Made by a program: the position numbers and the translations under genes
Origin: Rhynchopus sp. YZ270_cl-10
Lineage: Eukaryota; Euglenozoa; Diplonemea; Diplonemida; Diplonemidae
Assembly: GCA_964035575.1 (NCBI GenBank)
Contig: OZ037865.1
Location: 248,001 to 312,000 of the forward strand
DNA: 64,000 bases
Direction of reading: 5' to 3'
Shown here: positions 10,108 through 20,626 of the stretch, in pieces
Layout: each line of letters starts with the position of its first letter
Position numbering within the stretch: position 1 is the first letter of the stretch
The notes under the pieces: generated by a model
Told to the model about the DNA's origin: nothing
Database searches by the model: none
What the model saw: only the letters and a program-made list of their open reading frames with translations

Positions 10108-11460
10108 TTAATCCCGCTTCGAGAGCTGCTGGTGACCATGGAAAAGCTGTGTGTTTTGTTGGATTTAGTGCAGAAAATAAAGTGTGTAGTACTGTTGTAC
10201 TTCTTTCGTATGAAAGGAGTCGAATGGTTCGTAGAAAGGCTAAAAAATGCCTCAAAATGTCTCTATTATCGCATACCATAGCATCAACCAGCCCTGCCAC
10301 AGTGAAGACACCTCCCACAGCCGCACAGAGGGAGGTGAAGAAGTGGAACAGCGAGCCGTGCGGGAAGCTCTCGCGGATGTGCACCTTCACGGGGGAGAGG
10401 TCGTATCTGAAGTAGAGGCCAGGCCCGACGTCGGGCGACAGCTTCTTGTTGACGTGCTCCGTCACTGCGTACTGGTTCGTCTCCACGACTCCGCCCATCA
10501 ACGACTCAAACTTGGTGGGCACAACGTTGATGTGGTACTGGTACAGCCCGTTGTCACCCCCGGTGTGCACGCGTTTGTCCAGAGGGTTGATCTGTGTTGT
10601 GCAATAAAGTTAAAAGAAAAAATCGCGAAAAAACTATTTGATGTTGAAAATCGTATCCTTATTCCACATACCAGCCCAGGGAACTCCTGTCCAAACCCAA
10701 ATTTGTTGACAGTATGCGAGACATCGAAGGTGGGTTCTTTCTTGTGTCCAAAAAGCTCCTCCAGCGTGAAGAGCCGTTGCCTGAGCAGCGACCTACCTGG
10801 CGCGATGTGGATGGCACCCTGGACCTTTGTCACTTTGATGTCACCTTGCACACGGCAGCCTTCGTGCGAGGTGGAGGAGACCTTCTTCTCGAGACGTTGG
10901 CGCGCACACTGCTCAATCGAATCAAAGAGGGTGAAGGCCCACTGCTTCTTGTCGTACGCGAGCTTTACGTCGAGACAACTGTTGCAGCACTGTTCTTTGT
11001 TATCCTCCGCTCCGTAGCAGGACCCACAGTAGCCCGTTTCCGACGTCTTCTTCACAAGAGCTGCGTCTTCGGAGTGCTCCTTGTCGTGCCCGTCTTTATC
11101 TATCACTTCGATTTGTGTGTTGATCTGTTGTCCCGTCTCAGAAAGTCTCGTCTTCATGATGCTGCGTTCTATGTGTGCCATGCTCTCGCCAAAGCCGTCT
11201 AGGGCGTCGATGTTCAGTATGGGGCAGGGTATTTTGTCGAAGGTGATGTTGAGGTGGATTTCGAGCTCGCCAGTCACGTCGGTGTCAACCAGCATGTGAT
11301 GTTTCCGCTCAATGTGCCCCAGCATGCTGAACTCGCCAATCACAATGAAGCAGATCAGCGCCGTGCTGACAATGGAGATGATGGCGCCGACCACCCAGCG
11401 CTCCCGGAAGTCGTCGAGTGTCTTTGGGTACGCATCGAAGGACTTGAGTGAGTCGAGCAT
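10108..11460 (-). CDS. ERGIC3: ERGIC3/Erv46-like ER-Golgi cargo receptor, three exons
   Basis: This is a membrane receptor that cycles between ER and Golgi in COPII/COPI vesicles (known for the family). Exons on the minus strand are 11460-10672, 10591-10277 and 10146-10108, giving 380 aa; the human protein is about the same length. Both introns (80 and 130 nt) start GTATG and end CACAG, and both splice in phase 0. Splicing restores the family blocks FPGLINPLD at the first junction and a VDAMLFHGHQQLSKRD C-terminus at the second. The N-terminus MLDSLKSFDAYPKTLDDFRE is the family hallmark. One membrane span follows (about residues 25-47), then a luminal domain with a CGSCYG...CCNSC cysteine cluster and a second span near the C-terminus (GGVFTVAGLVDAM). 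The Met at 11460 was chosen to fit the family start; the open frame runs upstream to 11544 but is probably 5' UTR. Confidence 0.95.
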
Positions 11461-12201
11461 CTCGATTCTTAGCTTTTTTTTTATAAAAGGGGTGGATACC
11501 CCGTTGCCCTGCAGGGGGTTTGTTGTATAGAGGTATGTATTCAAGTCGCTTGCGTTAAAGTCATCTACACTTTTTCCCGCTTTCGTGAAGGAAAAATACC
11601 CCTTTTTTTCCCTCTCGCTTTGGTATGTAGAAGTTAGCTTTTTCCTAATGGAAAATCGGGGGGTTAAAATTCCCGAAAGCTTCCCAGAAGAAGAGGCGGT
11701 GGGTTATTCGAGATCGCCAAAATAGAAAGGCAAAAGAGAATGTTGAAAAGTGCAAAAACGCTTTCGGGGAAAATGGGGGAGGGTTTTGCCTTTGTTGTTG
11801 TGCGTTGTGTTGTGGACAAAGCAAAGAGACATGGATCGTCTTTCGACTGTATGCCCTCGCGGACGCGGACGGGAAAAAAAAAAAAAAAACGCCTGAAAAA
11901 TCTAATAAAACAATTGCGCCAACCTTTTTCGGGGAAAATGCTGCATGAGCTTGCACAAAATTCCAAATGAAAAACACACAGATCACACAAATAAGCACCC
12001 CTCTCCTCTCCTTCCTGCTTTTTTCGAAGATCAACACTATTTCGTCGAATTTCTTATCACCTCACAAATACTTTCGTAAAAGATATCCGTTCTGTTTGAT
12101 CAGATCTCGATCGGTCGAAGAACATGTTGCTCATTCAACAAATACATTTCACAATACATGAGACTTTTTCCTTATTCACGACCTACCGGGTTGCCTGCCC
12201 C
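11461..12201. other. Intergenic stretch ERGIC3/XRCC4
   Basis: A/T-rich, homopolymer-containing DNA. A 130-codon minus frame (11645-12037) is hydrophobic and poly-Phe-rich from T runs and is not supported as a gene. Confidence 0.45.
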
Positions 12202-13191
12202 TTAGTCAGAGTCAAGCAGATCTTGCGCGGTGATTACGTCTTTTGAACCTTCGATTCTGCGTTTTTTGCGTTGCGGGCTGAGGCTATGGTGTGTGGCACT
12301 CCGTTGGGAGAGATGCGAACCTGATACCCCCGCAAGCTTCATCACCGCTGGCCGTTGTGCGATTGTTGTGAAATCGGGGTACGAGTCGAGGGTAGAGTCC
12401 ACTGGGCGCAGGGCTGTCCCTCCTCCTCCTCCCCCTCCTCCATCCTGCTTCCCACCCAGCTTTATCCCATCCTTCTCGCATTTTGCGAGTTTAGTATCTT
12501 TAGTGATGATCTCCTGCTTTGCGTCTGAAAGCGCTGTTTGAAGCCGTGAAATTTCGGCAGATTTCTCTTCTGACTCTTTTCTTGAAGCTTTGAGGGATTC
12601 ATGAGATTGTTGGAGCTGCGACAGAAGCTCTTTTAACTTTATTTTCTTTTCGTTGAGGAGGGCGCAGGCGGTGGAGAGGGTGCGTTCTTCGTCGGCTAGT
12701 TTGGTTTGGATGGCTTCATCGCAAATTGACTTTGTTTTGGATAACTCTAATTCAGTGGCAGCAAGGCGGGAGGCAGTGTGCGCGGCAGCGCTTGAGGCTA
12801 TAGCCTGCCTCCGGAGACAGCGCGCTACTTCGTCATTCCCTTCGACACCTGCCAATACAAACACCGCACCGTTCAAGAAGATGTCACCGCCATCCAACCC
12901 CCCCATGCGGACACGAACCTCAAAGGTCGCCCCCCCGTCGTACCGGGAAAGGCCGTATTTGAAGGCTCGCTCGTTGCTGTCCTGTATGCGCAGCGCGCGG
13001 CGAAGCAGTTCCACATATTCCGTCTTTTTGAAGCCCTCAATTCGCAAATCTTTCAGCAACGCAGTTCCCGTAAAGCAGGCCATGTCCACAGCAGCAATCA
13101 GGACCACCTTCACTTCAGTCGTGCTGAAGCGCTGGTCAAGGAAATACGTTTCTCCTTCAATGACGAATTCTGAGAGTGCGTGGGTTTCCAT
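12202..13191 (-). CDS. XRCC4: XRCC4-like non-homologous end-joining factor
   Basis: The 329-aa product has the XRCC4 layout. A beta-rich head spans about residues 1-115 and includes an ACFTGTALL segment and a KKTEYVELLRRALRI helix like the head-domain W/F-TG and KYxxELxxAL blocks. A long coiled coil covers about residues 140-245, with LNEKKIKLKELLSQL matching the conserved coiled-coil stretch where DNA ligase IV binds in known XRCC4. A poly-Gly linker and a basic, Ser-rich tail with QRKKRRIE, a likely nuclear localisation signal, follow. In characterised organisms XRCC4 holds ligase IV and bridges DNA ends. The function here is inferred from architecture; overall identity is low. The start is fixed by an AG directly before ATG and an upstream pyrimidine tract. 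A family A repeat lies about 90 bases upstream. Confidence 0.8.
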   Translation of the reverse strand: METHALSEFVIEGETYFLDQRFSTTEVKVVLIAAVDMACFTGTALLKDLRIEGFKKTEYVELLRRALRIQDSNERAFKYGLSRYDGGATFEVRVRMGGLDGGDIFLNGAVFVLAGVEGNDEVARCLRRQAIASSAAAHTASRLAATELELSKTKSICDEAIQTKLADEERTLSTACALLNEKKIKLKELLSQLQQSHESLKASRKESEEKSAEISRLQTALSDAKQEIITKDTKLAKCEKDGIKLGGKQDGGGGGGGGTALRPVDSTLDSYPDFTTIAQRPAVMKLAGVSGSHLSQRSATHHSLSPQRKKRRIEGSKDVITAQDLLDSD

Positions 13192-14639
13192 CTGTTTTAT
13201 TTGAGAAGAGAACGAACGGCACGGTATTGAACACAGACGACCCCTCTCTGAGAAACGATAACAAAAAGAAGAAAAAAGTTTCTAAACCCAAGCCTCTCGC
13301 TTATTCACCTTTTAAACAATCGGGAAGAAATCGGAAGGAATCGGGAGGGTGAGGGGGAGGCGAGGGGCTACCTTTTGAGGGGTGAAGGGGAAGGGGAGGG
13401 GGGAGGCAGTTGAGGGAGATTTGGAAAGGGAATCCGAGCATTTTTTTTATTTCTTGGAGTCGGTCTGTGTGCTGTTCTTTTCTGATTTTTTTTTCCCATC
13501 CCACGGAATAATGTGTAATATTTCGTTGTAGAGAAAGTCATGAAGAAGAGAACGTGATAGACGTCGTTTTGCTCTATCGGAAGCAACACAATTAGTTAAC
13601 ATGGGGAGATCCGGGGGCCCCAATAACACTATTCACAACAAATCAATTAAACAATGTCGTTTTTTTTTGAAACGACTACTGAAGAAAAACCAAGGAAACC
13701 AATAAAAACAAAAAAAATTTGACTCGAACCACCTAATTTTCAGTGTTTTACTGCCGGCCTAAATTAGGTGGTTAATACAAAGCACCTCTCATGACAGTGG
13801 GATGAAAAAATATGTACGAGAGAAAAAAAAATGAAATAGAGGGGGGAAGAAAGAAGGGGAAAAACCACCAAAAAAAAAAAAGGCTTCGAATCAAGGACAG
13901 ATTTTTCAAAAACATTTTCAAAGTTTTTTAACCAATGGGTATTTTGTACAGTTCTGACCCAAAAGATTAAGATATAATTTTCAATCGAAAGATGGAGTTT
14001 TATCCACCAAGTTTTGACCCAAAAAAAAAGAGCAACTTACTGTACTCCAAACGATCCACATAAACTCGGCAAACAATGTTTTTGGAACCTATCATTTTGG
14101 ACGTCAAATATGGGGTACTATTTGCTAGGACCTTCTTCTTCATCTTTTTTTGGAATTTTTTTTTTTGGAATATTGCAGAACAAAAAAACAAAAAAAAGAG
14201 GAGGACAGTAGTCTGGGCTGGTTCTTGGATTTTTTTATTTTGGTAGGGGGGATTTAAAACAACGAAACAAAATAAAATCGAGAGACGGTATAGCACAGCT
14301 TACCATCTTCTCGGATTTGGTCAAACAACCAGAACTTCGTGTTGAGATAGCGGTGCAGGCACATCCATGCAATTTTGGGGGATTCAAATAAGCAGAATGC
14401 AGAAGAACATATCTCATACAGCACTGTTATGCCGTTTAAAAAAACATTGTGCAGTGTGTTGAAGAACGCTGCAAAAGGAGGACAGAATAAAAAAAAAACA
14501 GATTTCACAAAAAATTAGGAAAAAAAAAAAGGTAAAACATCGCAAGAACAATAGGAATACAGAGAAAAATGAGTTATTTTTTTGGGTCAGTAAATTTCAC
14601 CAAATTATAGAAAAAAAGAACAAATATACTACAACTGTT
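13192..14639. other. Intergenic stretch with hairpin
   Basis: It holds a family A copy (13281-13313), a G-rich tract (13335-13420), a hairpin pairing ACCACCTAATTT with AAATTAGGTGGT (about 13728-13775) and A/T homopolymers. The frames at 14000-14508 have no recognisable similarity. I see no gene. Confidence 0.45.
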
Positions 14640-16556
14640 CTAGACATCGACAGGCTCTGTGTTGATGTCCTCTGGGTCCTCTTTGTTTGCCTGCTTTGGG
14701 GTGCGCTTGGCGAAGTACATTACTACCGCAACGACGAGGACGAGGAGAATCGCGCCCACGACAGCAATCAGCACTATCGCCCAGGTGGGGAAGTCCTTCT
14801 CGCTGGAGGGCGTCTTGTGGGGGTTGAGCAGCAGCCTGTACTCCTCCTCGGAGATCTCGATGGGTTTCCCCTGGACGCGCAGCGCTCCAGTGGTGGTCGT
14901 GGCTGAGCCCTCGATCTGGCCTGCAGCAGACGCAAGGCTGTCTTCTGTGCCCTCCAGAGCGTAGGCCACCGTCAGTTCCTCAGAGGATTGCTGTGCCACA
15001 GCAGTGCGGCTTGTAGTGTTGGTGCCGTTCTGGTTGTGGTTGTGGTTGTGGTTCTCGTCGCGGCTGACCTCCCTGAAGAGCTCGCCAAAGCGCAGTGAGA
15101 GAATGTAGAGCCACGAAGGGTTCGACGTCAGGTCCTTCGACATCGCCATCAGCGACGCACGTACAGGCCCCAGAAGCTGTGCAATCAGACCATCAGCGCC
15201 AAGGCTCTTGTCCACGGCAGTGTCCGTCACAAAGGTGATGGCAAAGAACTTCCTCGCGCCCGTGTTGTTCGTGGCGGTGGTGTTCGAAGAGGGTGGGCTC
15301 ACCCCATCCGGAAGGCCCGAGGAGTTTCCGGTGGTGTTGTTCCCGATCGTAGAGTTGTTGTTGGTCTGGTTCCAGCTGCCCGTCCAGTTGCCACTGTTGG
15401 TCTCGTTCCAGTTTCCAGTCCAGTTTCCACTGCCGGTGTTGTTGTTGGTCTGGTTCCAGTTGCCCGTCCAGTTGCCAGTCCAGTTGCCACTGTTGGTGTG
15501 GTTCCAGTTTCCAGTCCAGTTTCCACTGCCGGTGTTGTTGTTGGTGTGGTTCCAGCTGCCCGTCCAGTTGCCACTGTTGGTGTGGTTCCAGTTCCCAGTC
15601 CAGTTTCCGCTGTTGGTGTGGTTGTTGGTGTGGTTCCAGCTGCCCGTCCAGTTGCCAGTCCAGTTGCCACTGTTGGTGTGGTTCCAGTTGCCAGTCCAGT
15701 TTCCACTGCCGGTGTGGTTGTTAGTCTGGTTCCAGTGGTGCACAGTCCAGTTTCCACCAGTGTGGTTGTTAGAGTGGTTCCGGCGGCGGAGGGTCCAGTT
15801 TCCATTAGTGTGGTTCCGGGTGTGGTTCCAGCGCAGCAGGGTCCAGCTTCCGTTGGTGTGGTTCCAGTTTCCAGTGTTGTTGTTACTCTGATTCCAGTTT
15901 CCTCCGGTGTGGTTCCAGCTTCCACCAGTCCAATTGCCACCGGTGTTGTTTTGGGTTTGGTTCCAGTTACTGAAGTTCCAGTTTCCTCCGGTGTGGTTCC
16001 AGTTTCCGCCGGTCCAGTTTCCGGTGCTGTTGTTACTCTGGTTCCAGTTTCCGCCGGTCCAGTTTCCGGTGTGGTTCCAGCTTCCACCAGTCCAATTGCC
16101 GGTGTTGTTTTGGGTTTGGTTCCAGTTACTGAAGTTCCAGTTTCCTCCGGTGTGGTTCCAGTTTCCGCCGGTCCAGTTTCCGGTGCTGTTGTTACTCTGG
16201 TTCCAGTTTCCGCCGGTCCAGTTTCCGGTGCTGTTGTTACTCTGGTTCCAGTTTCCGCCGGTCCAGTTTCCGGTGTGGTTCCAGCTTCCACCAGTCCAAT
16301 TGCCGGTGTTGTTTTGGGTTTGGTTCCAGTTACTGAAGTTCCAGTTTCCGCCAGTCCAGTTTCCGGTGCTGTTGTTACTCTGATTCCAGTTTCCGCCGGT
16401 CCAGTTCCCAGGCTGGCTCTGGTTCCAGTTGCCGCCCGTCCAGTTGCCGGTGCTGTTCTGACCGGTGTGGTTCCAGGAGCCTGCCGTTCCATTGAAGGCA
16501 GTAGCGCTTTGAGCGGAAAGGACAAACAGCCCTGCAAGACTGATGCAGTGTTTCAT
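14640..16556 (-). CDS. Surface glycoprotein saturated with N-glycosylation sequons
   Basis: The 638-aa type I membrane protein begins with a signal peptide (MKHCISLAGLFVLSAQSATA). About residues 20-440 are a repeat region built from GNWTGGNWNQSNNST-like units. Nearly every short unit contains one or more N-X-S/T sequons (NWT, NQS, NHT, NNT, NFS), roughly one every four to five residues, plus regular Trp. The repeat shifts from GGNWN-type units N-terminally to SGNWTGNWNHT-type units towards the domain. A globular region of about 150 residues follows (starting near FFAITFVTDTAVD), then a single membrane span (WAIVLIAVVGAILLVLVVAV) and a short acidic tail. I infer a heavily glycosylated, mucin-like cell-surface coat protein. 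The Met at 16556 gives the signal peptide; upstream frame is UTR after a CGCAG acceptor. Frames open on the opposite strand are by-products of the repeat. Confidence 0.85.
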   Translation of the reverse strand: MKHCISLAGLFVLSAQSATAFNGTAGSWNHTGQNSTGNWTGGNWNQSQPGNWTGGNWNQSNNSTGNWTGGNWNFSNWNQTQNNTGNWTGGSWNHTGNWTGGNWNQSNNSTGNWTGGNWNQSNNSTGNWTGGNWNHTGGNWNFSNWNQTQNNTGNWTGGSWNHTGNWTGGNWNQSNNSTGNWTGGNWNHTGGNWNFSNWNQTQNNTGGNWTGGSWNHTGGNWNQSNNNTGNWNHTNGSWTLLRWNHTRNHTNGNWTLRRRNHSNNHTGGNWTVHHWNQTNNHTGSGNWTGNWNHTNSGNWTGNWTGSWNHTNNHTNSGNWTGNWNHTNSGNWTGSWNHTNNNTGSGNWTGNWNHTNSGNWTGNWTGNWNQTNNNTGSGNWTGNWNETNSGNWTGSWNQTNNNSTIGNNTTGNSSGLPDGVSPPSSNTTATNNTGARKFFAITFVTDTAVDKSLGADGLIAQLLGPVRASLMAMSKDLTSNPSWLYILSLRFGELFREVSRDENHNHNHNQNGTNTTSRTAVAQQSSEELTVAYALEGTEDSLASAAGQIEGSATTTTGALRVQGKPIEISEEEYRLLLNPHKTPSSEKDFPTWAIVLIAVVGAILLVLVVAVVMYFAKRTPKQANKEDPEDINTEPVDV

Positions 16557-18433
16557 TGTTGAGATGAGTGTGTAAAGACGTAAAGCTGCGTTTGGGGTGG
16601 TTGATGTCGTACTGGGGCAGGGGCTGAGCAGAAAAGGATAAGCATACCCACAACGCATCTGAAGTTATCTTTATTCCCTTTAACGGGGGTTCGTTTTGTC
16701 GCATTACAAAAAAAGAGAGAAAAAAAACACAAGATAATCATGACAAGTGGAAATGAATAGTACATCAAAAAAAAACGCTTCAAATCGACAGTTTTGATGA
16801 ACGTTCAAAAAAATTGTTTTCAAATAAGTTCGAGGGGGTTCACCCTCTGCAAAAGGACAAGGTTCTGTTTTATTTCTTTTTTGATAAAAACAATTGTGGA
16901 CAACGACGTATGCAAAGAAAGCTTCGACGTTTCATATATCTTTCTGTAGGTTTGGTTCGAGAAGGAAGAGTCATCAAGAAAACGTTAGTCGCCTTAAAGA
17001 AAAGACAACAAACGCAAAGAAAGAATACGTGAAAGATGAATACGCTCAAGAGCACCTCTGTTTCCACTGTACACGAAGCAACACATTCATACTTACTACT
17101 TTAGCAAAACAGTAAGCATCAAAGGGTGCACCATGTACCAAAAAAAAAAAAACAACACAAAAATTCAAAAAAAATATGGAAAAAAATGATGGATGTACTC
17201 CCTCCTCATACATCTATTGCGTTCGGTGTTCCAATTTGTTCGTTTTGTGTTTCCGACTGATGCTAAGTTCGGGGGAATGGGGCCAGTCGGAAACAAAATA
17301 ATAATAATAGCTATTGATGCAGGTTCCTGACTGACCCACGATGCCAGCTGAATGAAAGCACACAGTACCCTGCAGCAACAGAAGAAGGGGGAAATAGAAG
17401 GCTTGAACGAGGTTAATGAGGGACACACACAGTTGGGCAATGTTTCCATACCCAAAAAGCAATTCACAAGAATATAAACAGTTCAAGTTCAAGGGCGTAG
17501 AGGGGGAAAGACAAAGCAGGTCTGTGTGGCCTTGGATCTTACGACAAAAGGCAGAGGCAATTCGATCATTGCGCACGGTATTTGTTCATTTGTATGCCCT
17601 TCCGAACCACACATTGTGACAAGAAAAAAAGAGAAAAAAACAGAAACAGAAGTGTTTGAACGTTGCTTCTCGTGAACATCCAATACATAGGGGAAGAAAA
17701 GGAAAGAAAAATTTGAATACTATCATGGTGATATACCTCGTGGAGGCATACACCATCTTTGTAAGAAGGAAGCACAAAGGCGGTCTGCTTAGAATCGGCG
17801 CAACAAAATAAAGTGAAGCTCATTTGCACCCTCCTAATGTAGAATCCTTGGTTCTAGTAGGTGGGGTACTGCTGGGAAAACGTCTTCCTAAACGGTGTGA
17901 TGGGAGACGGTGGGGATGCAAATTCAAAAAAAAATAACACGAAGTTTCATATTTTATTTGAAAATGTGCTTTGATGTATGTAGACATCCCAAAGCATCTA
18001 TCAATAAGCTCTTGGTTACGGGCCTGCAGTGCAGGGACGTAGTGTAGGGATGCCGAAAGAAAACACGTACCTGCTTTATTCGGCTCCCCCCAGTAATGTG
18101 CAACTTCCGTTGCACAGAAAAAAAAAATGTTCACCCCTTTTTTGGTCCACGCAGCTCCCACAAAAACCATGTGTCCTTTTTTTGTTCAGTTGTAAAATTC
18201 GTTGCGTTCATTTGGGTTGAGAAACAAAATGGTAGTTGATGCAGACACCTCTGACTGACGATGCCAGCCATCCGGATGAAAGCACAAACAAAAAAAAAAT
18301 TAAGACAAGAAAAAACACAAAACGCTAAATGCACCTTCAAGAAAACAAAAACAAAAGACTTTAACAAGAACACGCTTTCTGCGCACACCTCTCAAGGTCT
18401 AAAAATCTTTTCAAAAAAAAACCTCTCTTTTTT
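16557..18433. other. Gene-free stretch
   Basis: Family B copies at 17311-17388 and 18232-18287 lie among purine-rich and A/T-rich sequence. None of the open frames has a recognisable domain or a codon bias like the genes. Confidence 0.45.
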
Positions 18434-19555
18434 TCATTGCATTCCATTTGGTATGGCAGGAAGGGTGCAACCGGCCTCTCTTTTGTCATAACAGGCGAGG
18501 TACGCCACCATCTCCTTCCTTGCTTCGTGGGTGGCTACGGTGTCTCTACGCACCATCTCCTCCCTACCATACGTCATGTTGTACAGTGTCCGAGACACCC
18601 CATCGTCCACAAGCTTCAGGTCCCCCACCCTCACTGCCCTGTTAAGACCAGCTTCAATTATTTTTGGCCGCGTTGTAACACGATGTCCACCTCCAATCTC
18701 ATTTCTCCAAGATTCTCCGTCGTTTTCGACAACCGCCGAATCATCGACTCCCATAAAATCTAACACTGAAGAATATATGTCGGTCGACAGCGAGACCGAC
18801 TGAACCGTTGTCCCCGCCCCCACCTCCTCCGGGTAGCGAACCGACAGCTCCATCCTGGCCGCATCTTCGGAGACACCGTTCATCCCGTCTGCGGTTCTGC
18901 AGAGAATCACTATGGTGCGGTCAAGCACCCCTACGTGCTCTAGACCCTTCAAAACTGATCCAAAAAGACGATCCAAAGAAGCCTCAGGATTCACAGAAGG
19001 GTCATCAAGCTTCCCAGCAGACATGTGCAAATAAAATGGTTTTCCGTTTTTTACTGCATATTCAACAGATTTCAGAGAGTCCAGCATTTTGTTATGATCC
19101 CCTCCTTCGGTGGGATTGGCTACACTAAACCCTGAAGCGCGAATGCGAGACGCAAAGACATCCTTTGAGGTGGTGTTCGGAACTGCGTCAAACCGACCCG
19201 ATTGGATGGTCACAAACCCATAACTCTGAAGCTTGCTTTGCAACGTATCGTCCTGCACGCTCTCTGAGGTGACAACACTACGCAATTCACTTCGACTCGG
19301 CGTACGTCCTGACATAATGCTATAAGAAGTTGCCATACGACTCGCCCCCCCTGCAGCATAACCTCTCGCAAACCTCGCGCCTTCTCGACCTATTCTTTCC
19401 ATATTCGAGACTTTTTGGTTTGCGTTTGTTTTCTGTGTACACTCCTCACCGCACAAAGGGGCCATGAACACTACAACGTTTGGTTCATCGGGAACAAAAG
19501 GAACATGATGCGAAGATGCAATACACAATGCAAAAAATACAACAGGAAATGCCAT
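18434..19555 (-). CDS. Sulfatase-fold protein lacking catalytic residues (probable pseudoenzyme)
   Basis: The 373-aa secreted protein has a signal peptide (MAFPVVFFALCIASS). Sulfatase/alkaline-phosphatase superfamily landmarks are present in order: PNVVVFMAPL near residue 25, GARFARGYAA with SIMSGRTPSR near 58-85, GKPFYLHMSAG near 170, LDRTIVILC near 210 and DIYSSVLDFMGV near 260. Active-site positions are altered. The PNxxxxxxDD metal pair is replaced by APLCG. The C-x-P-S-R motif, whose Cys becomes formylglycine, aligns with RMATS. The downstream D-N metal pair is also missing. It is shorter than most sulfatases. I infer the fold without activity, perhaps binding a ligand. A textbook pyrimidine tract and CTGCAG acceptor lie just before the ATG, so it is probably expressed. 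Confidence 0.75.
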   Translation of the reverse strand: MAFPVVFFALCIASSHHVPFVPDEPNVVVFMAPLCGEECTQKTNANQKVSNMERIGREGARFARGYAAGGASRMATSYSIMSGRTPSRSELRSVVTSESVQDDTLQSKLQSYGFVTIQSGRFDAVPNTTSKDVFASRIRASGFSVANPTEGGDHNKMLDSLKSVEYAVKNGKPFYLHMSAGKLDDPSVNPEASLDRLFGSVLKGLEHVGVLDRTIVILCRTADGMNGVSEDAARMELSVRYPEEVGAGTTVQSVSLSTDIYSSVLDFMGVDDSAVVENDGESWRNEIGGGHRVTTRPKIIEAGLNRAVRVGDLKLVDDGVSRTLYNMTYGREEMVRRDTVATHEARKEMVAYLACYDKREAGCTLPAIPNGMQ

Positions 19556-19565
19556 AAGCTATAAG

Positions 19566-19622
19566 CTGCAGAAGGGAAGAGGGAGGGTAGGGTAGGAATG
19601 GAGAGAGAGAAGAGAGAAGTAA
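19566..19622 (-). promoter_or_regulatory. Pyrimidine tract and AG acceptor (trans-splice site candidate)
   Basis: On the coding strand a run of more than 50 almost pure pyrimidines ends in CTGCAG at 19566, ten bases upstream of the sulfatase-like start codon. Similar tract-plus-AG layouts precede the genes starting at 51790 (ending AACACAG), 57073 (CATCAG), 58451 (TAACAG), 13191 and 44727. This is the expected signature of spliced-leader addition, or of a 5'-UTR intron end. Confidence 0.5.
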
Positions 19623-20618
19623 AAGGGGAAAAGAGGTGGAAGTGAAATGAAGAAAAAAAAATTGACCATTTTTTTTTTTTTTTTTTGGAGAAAAAAAAAA
19701 GGTTTGCAGATTTGCTGGAAAGCAGAAGCAACAAGGACGTTTTTTTATGTTTTTTTCCCGCGTACGAGTCATTAACGTGATCCGCCCTTCTCCGTTCTTG
19801 TTTGTAAAATTTGGTTGTATTGGTGTGGGATAACCTCCACTAATTTGTTGCTCTTGCCATAGGGAATGATATAGATGCGGGCGTGATGAGCGACGGCTTT
19901 GAACAGATAGAATTTTGCCTCTCATTGCGAAAACAGATGTTGTCCAACTTTCCATACATATTCATAGGGTTTTTCATCACCCCCCTGCATCGTACCCTGC
20001 TTTTTTATGGCATTTTCAGGGGAGCCAGTTTTGGAAAAAAATGCTCAAACCCTGAAGACAAAAAACCGTAACAACAAGACGACAACCCCACGAAAACAGG
20101 AAGAGAAATGAAACACAATGGTACACCCTAATCTACAGTGCAGTGCAAACGCCTCTTTTTTGCTTTGGACACAGGCACTGCGAATTAATACAACGAAAAC
20201 CCCTCACCTCAGAGACAAGACGGCATCGCCGTAGGAGCACGTACGACCCCGGCAGTCCCTATTCTATGATCCCGCTGGACAGTGGTCTTACATAATTCCG
20301 AAGAATTAAGAAGAGTCCGACAGTCCGAATTACCTCCTTCCCAGGCAGGACCGCTGGACAGTGGTCTTGCCCGGTCTGCTCCCCCTAAGGCCTTTGATCC
20401 CAGTGTGGTACACCCGAAATACCTTCTTTTTTTGGGGGGAAACAATGATAACATAGTCTTGTGCAACCAGTGACGGTGTGAAATGTAACATCAGGTTTTT
20501 AATACAGATGTCAAAAAAATGGGTGGGGCATATGGGGATATGGGACCCCTCACAACAAAATGAGGGGGAAATAAAAAGACAATATTTTGTGATTTGCCAA
20601 AAACATCAAAATATATGG
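19623..20618. other. Gene-free stretch upstream of the hAT insertion
   Basis: It contains family D (19805-19850), a family F copy (20141-20180) and a direct repeat of CCGCTGGACAGTGGTCTT (near 20270 and 20350). I see no gene. Confidence 0.45.
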
Positions 20619-20626
20619 ACGGTAAG

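Noticed and set aside
15208..16562. Long plus-strand and alternative minus-strand frames (VPVSSPVST, GTTPETGPAETG repeats)
   Set aside because: They are shadow frames of the NWT-repeat glycoprotein, which alone has a signal peptide, a globular domain and a membrane span in frame.
20271..20367. Direct repeat CCGCTGGACAGTGGTCTT as possible transposon end or target duplication
   Set aside because: Both copies lie on the same side of the hAT element and the true 8-bp duplication is at 20619 and 23968.
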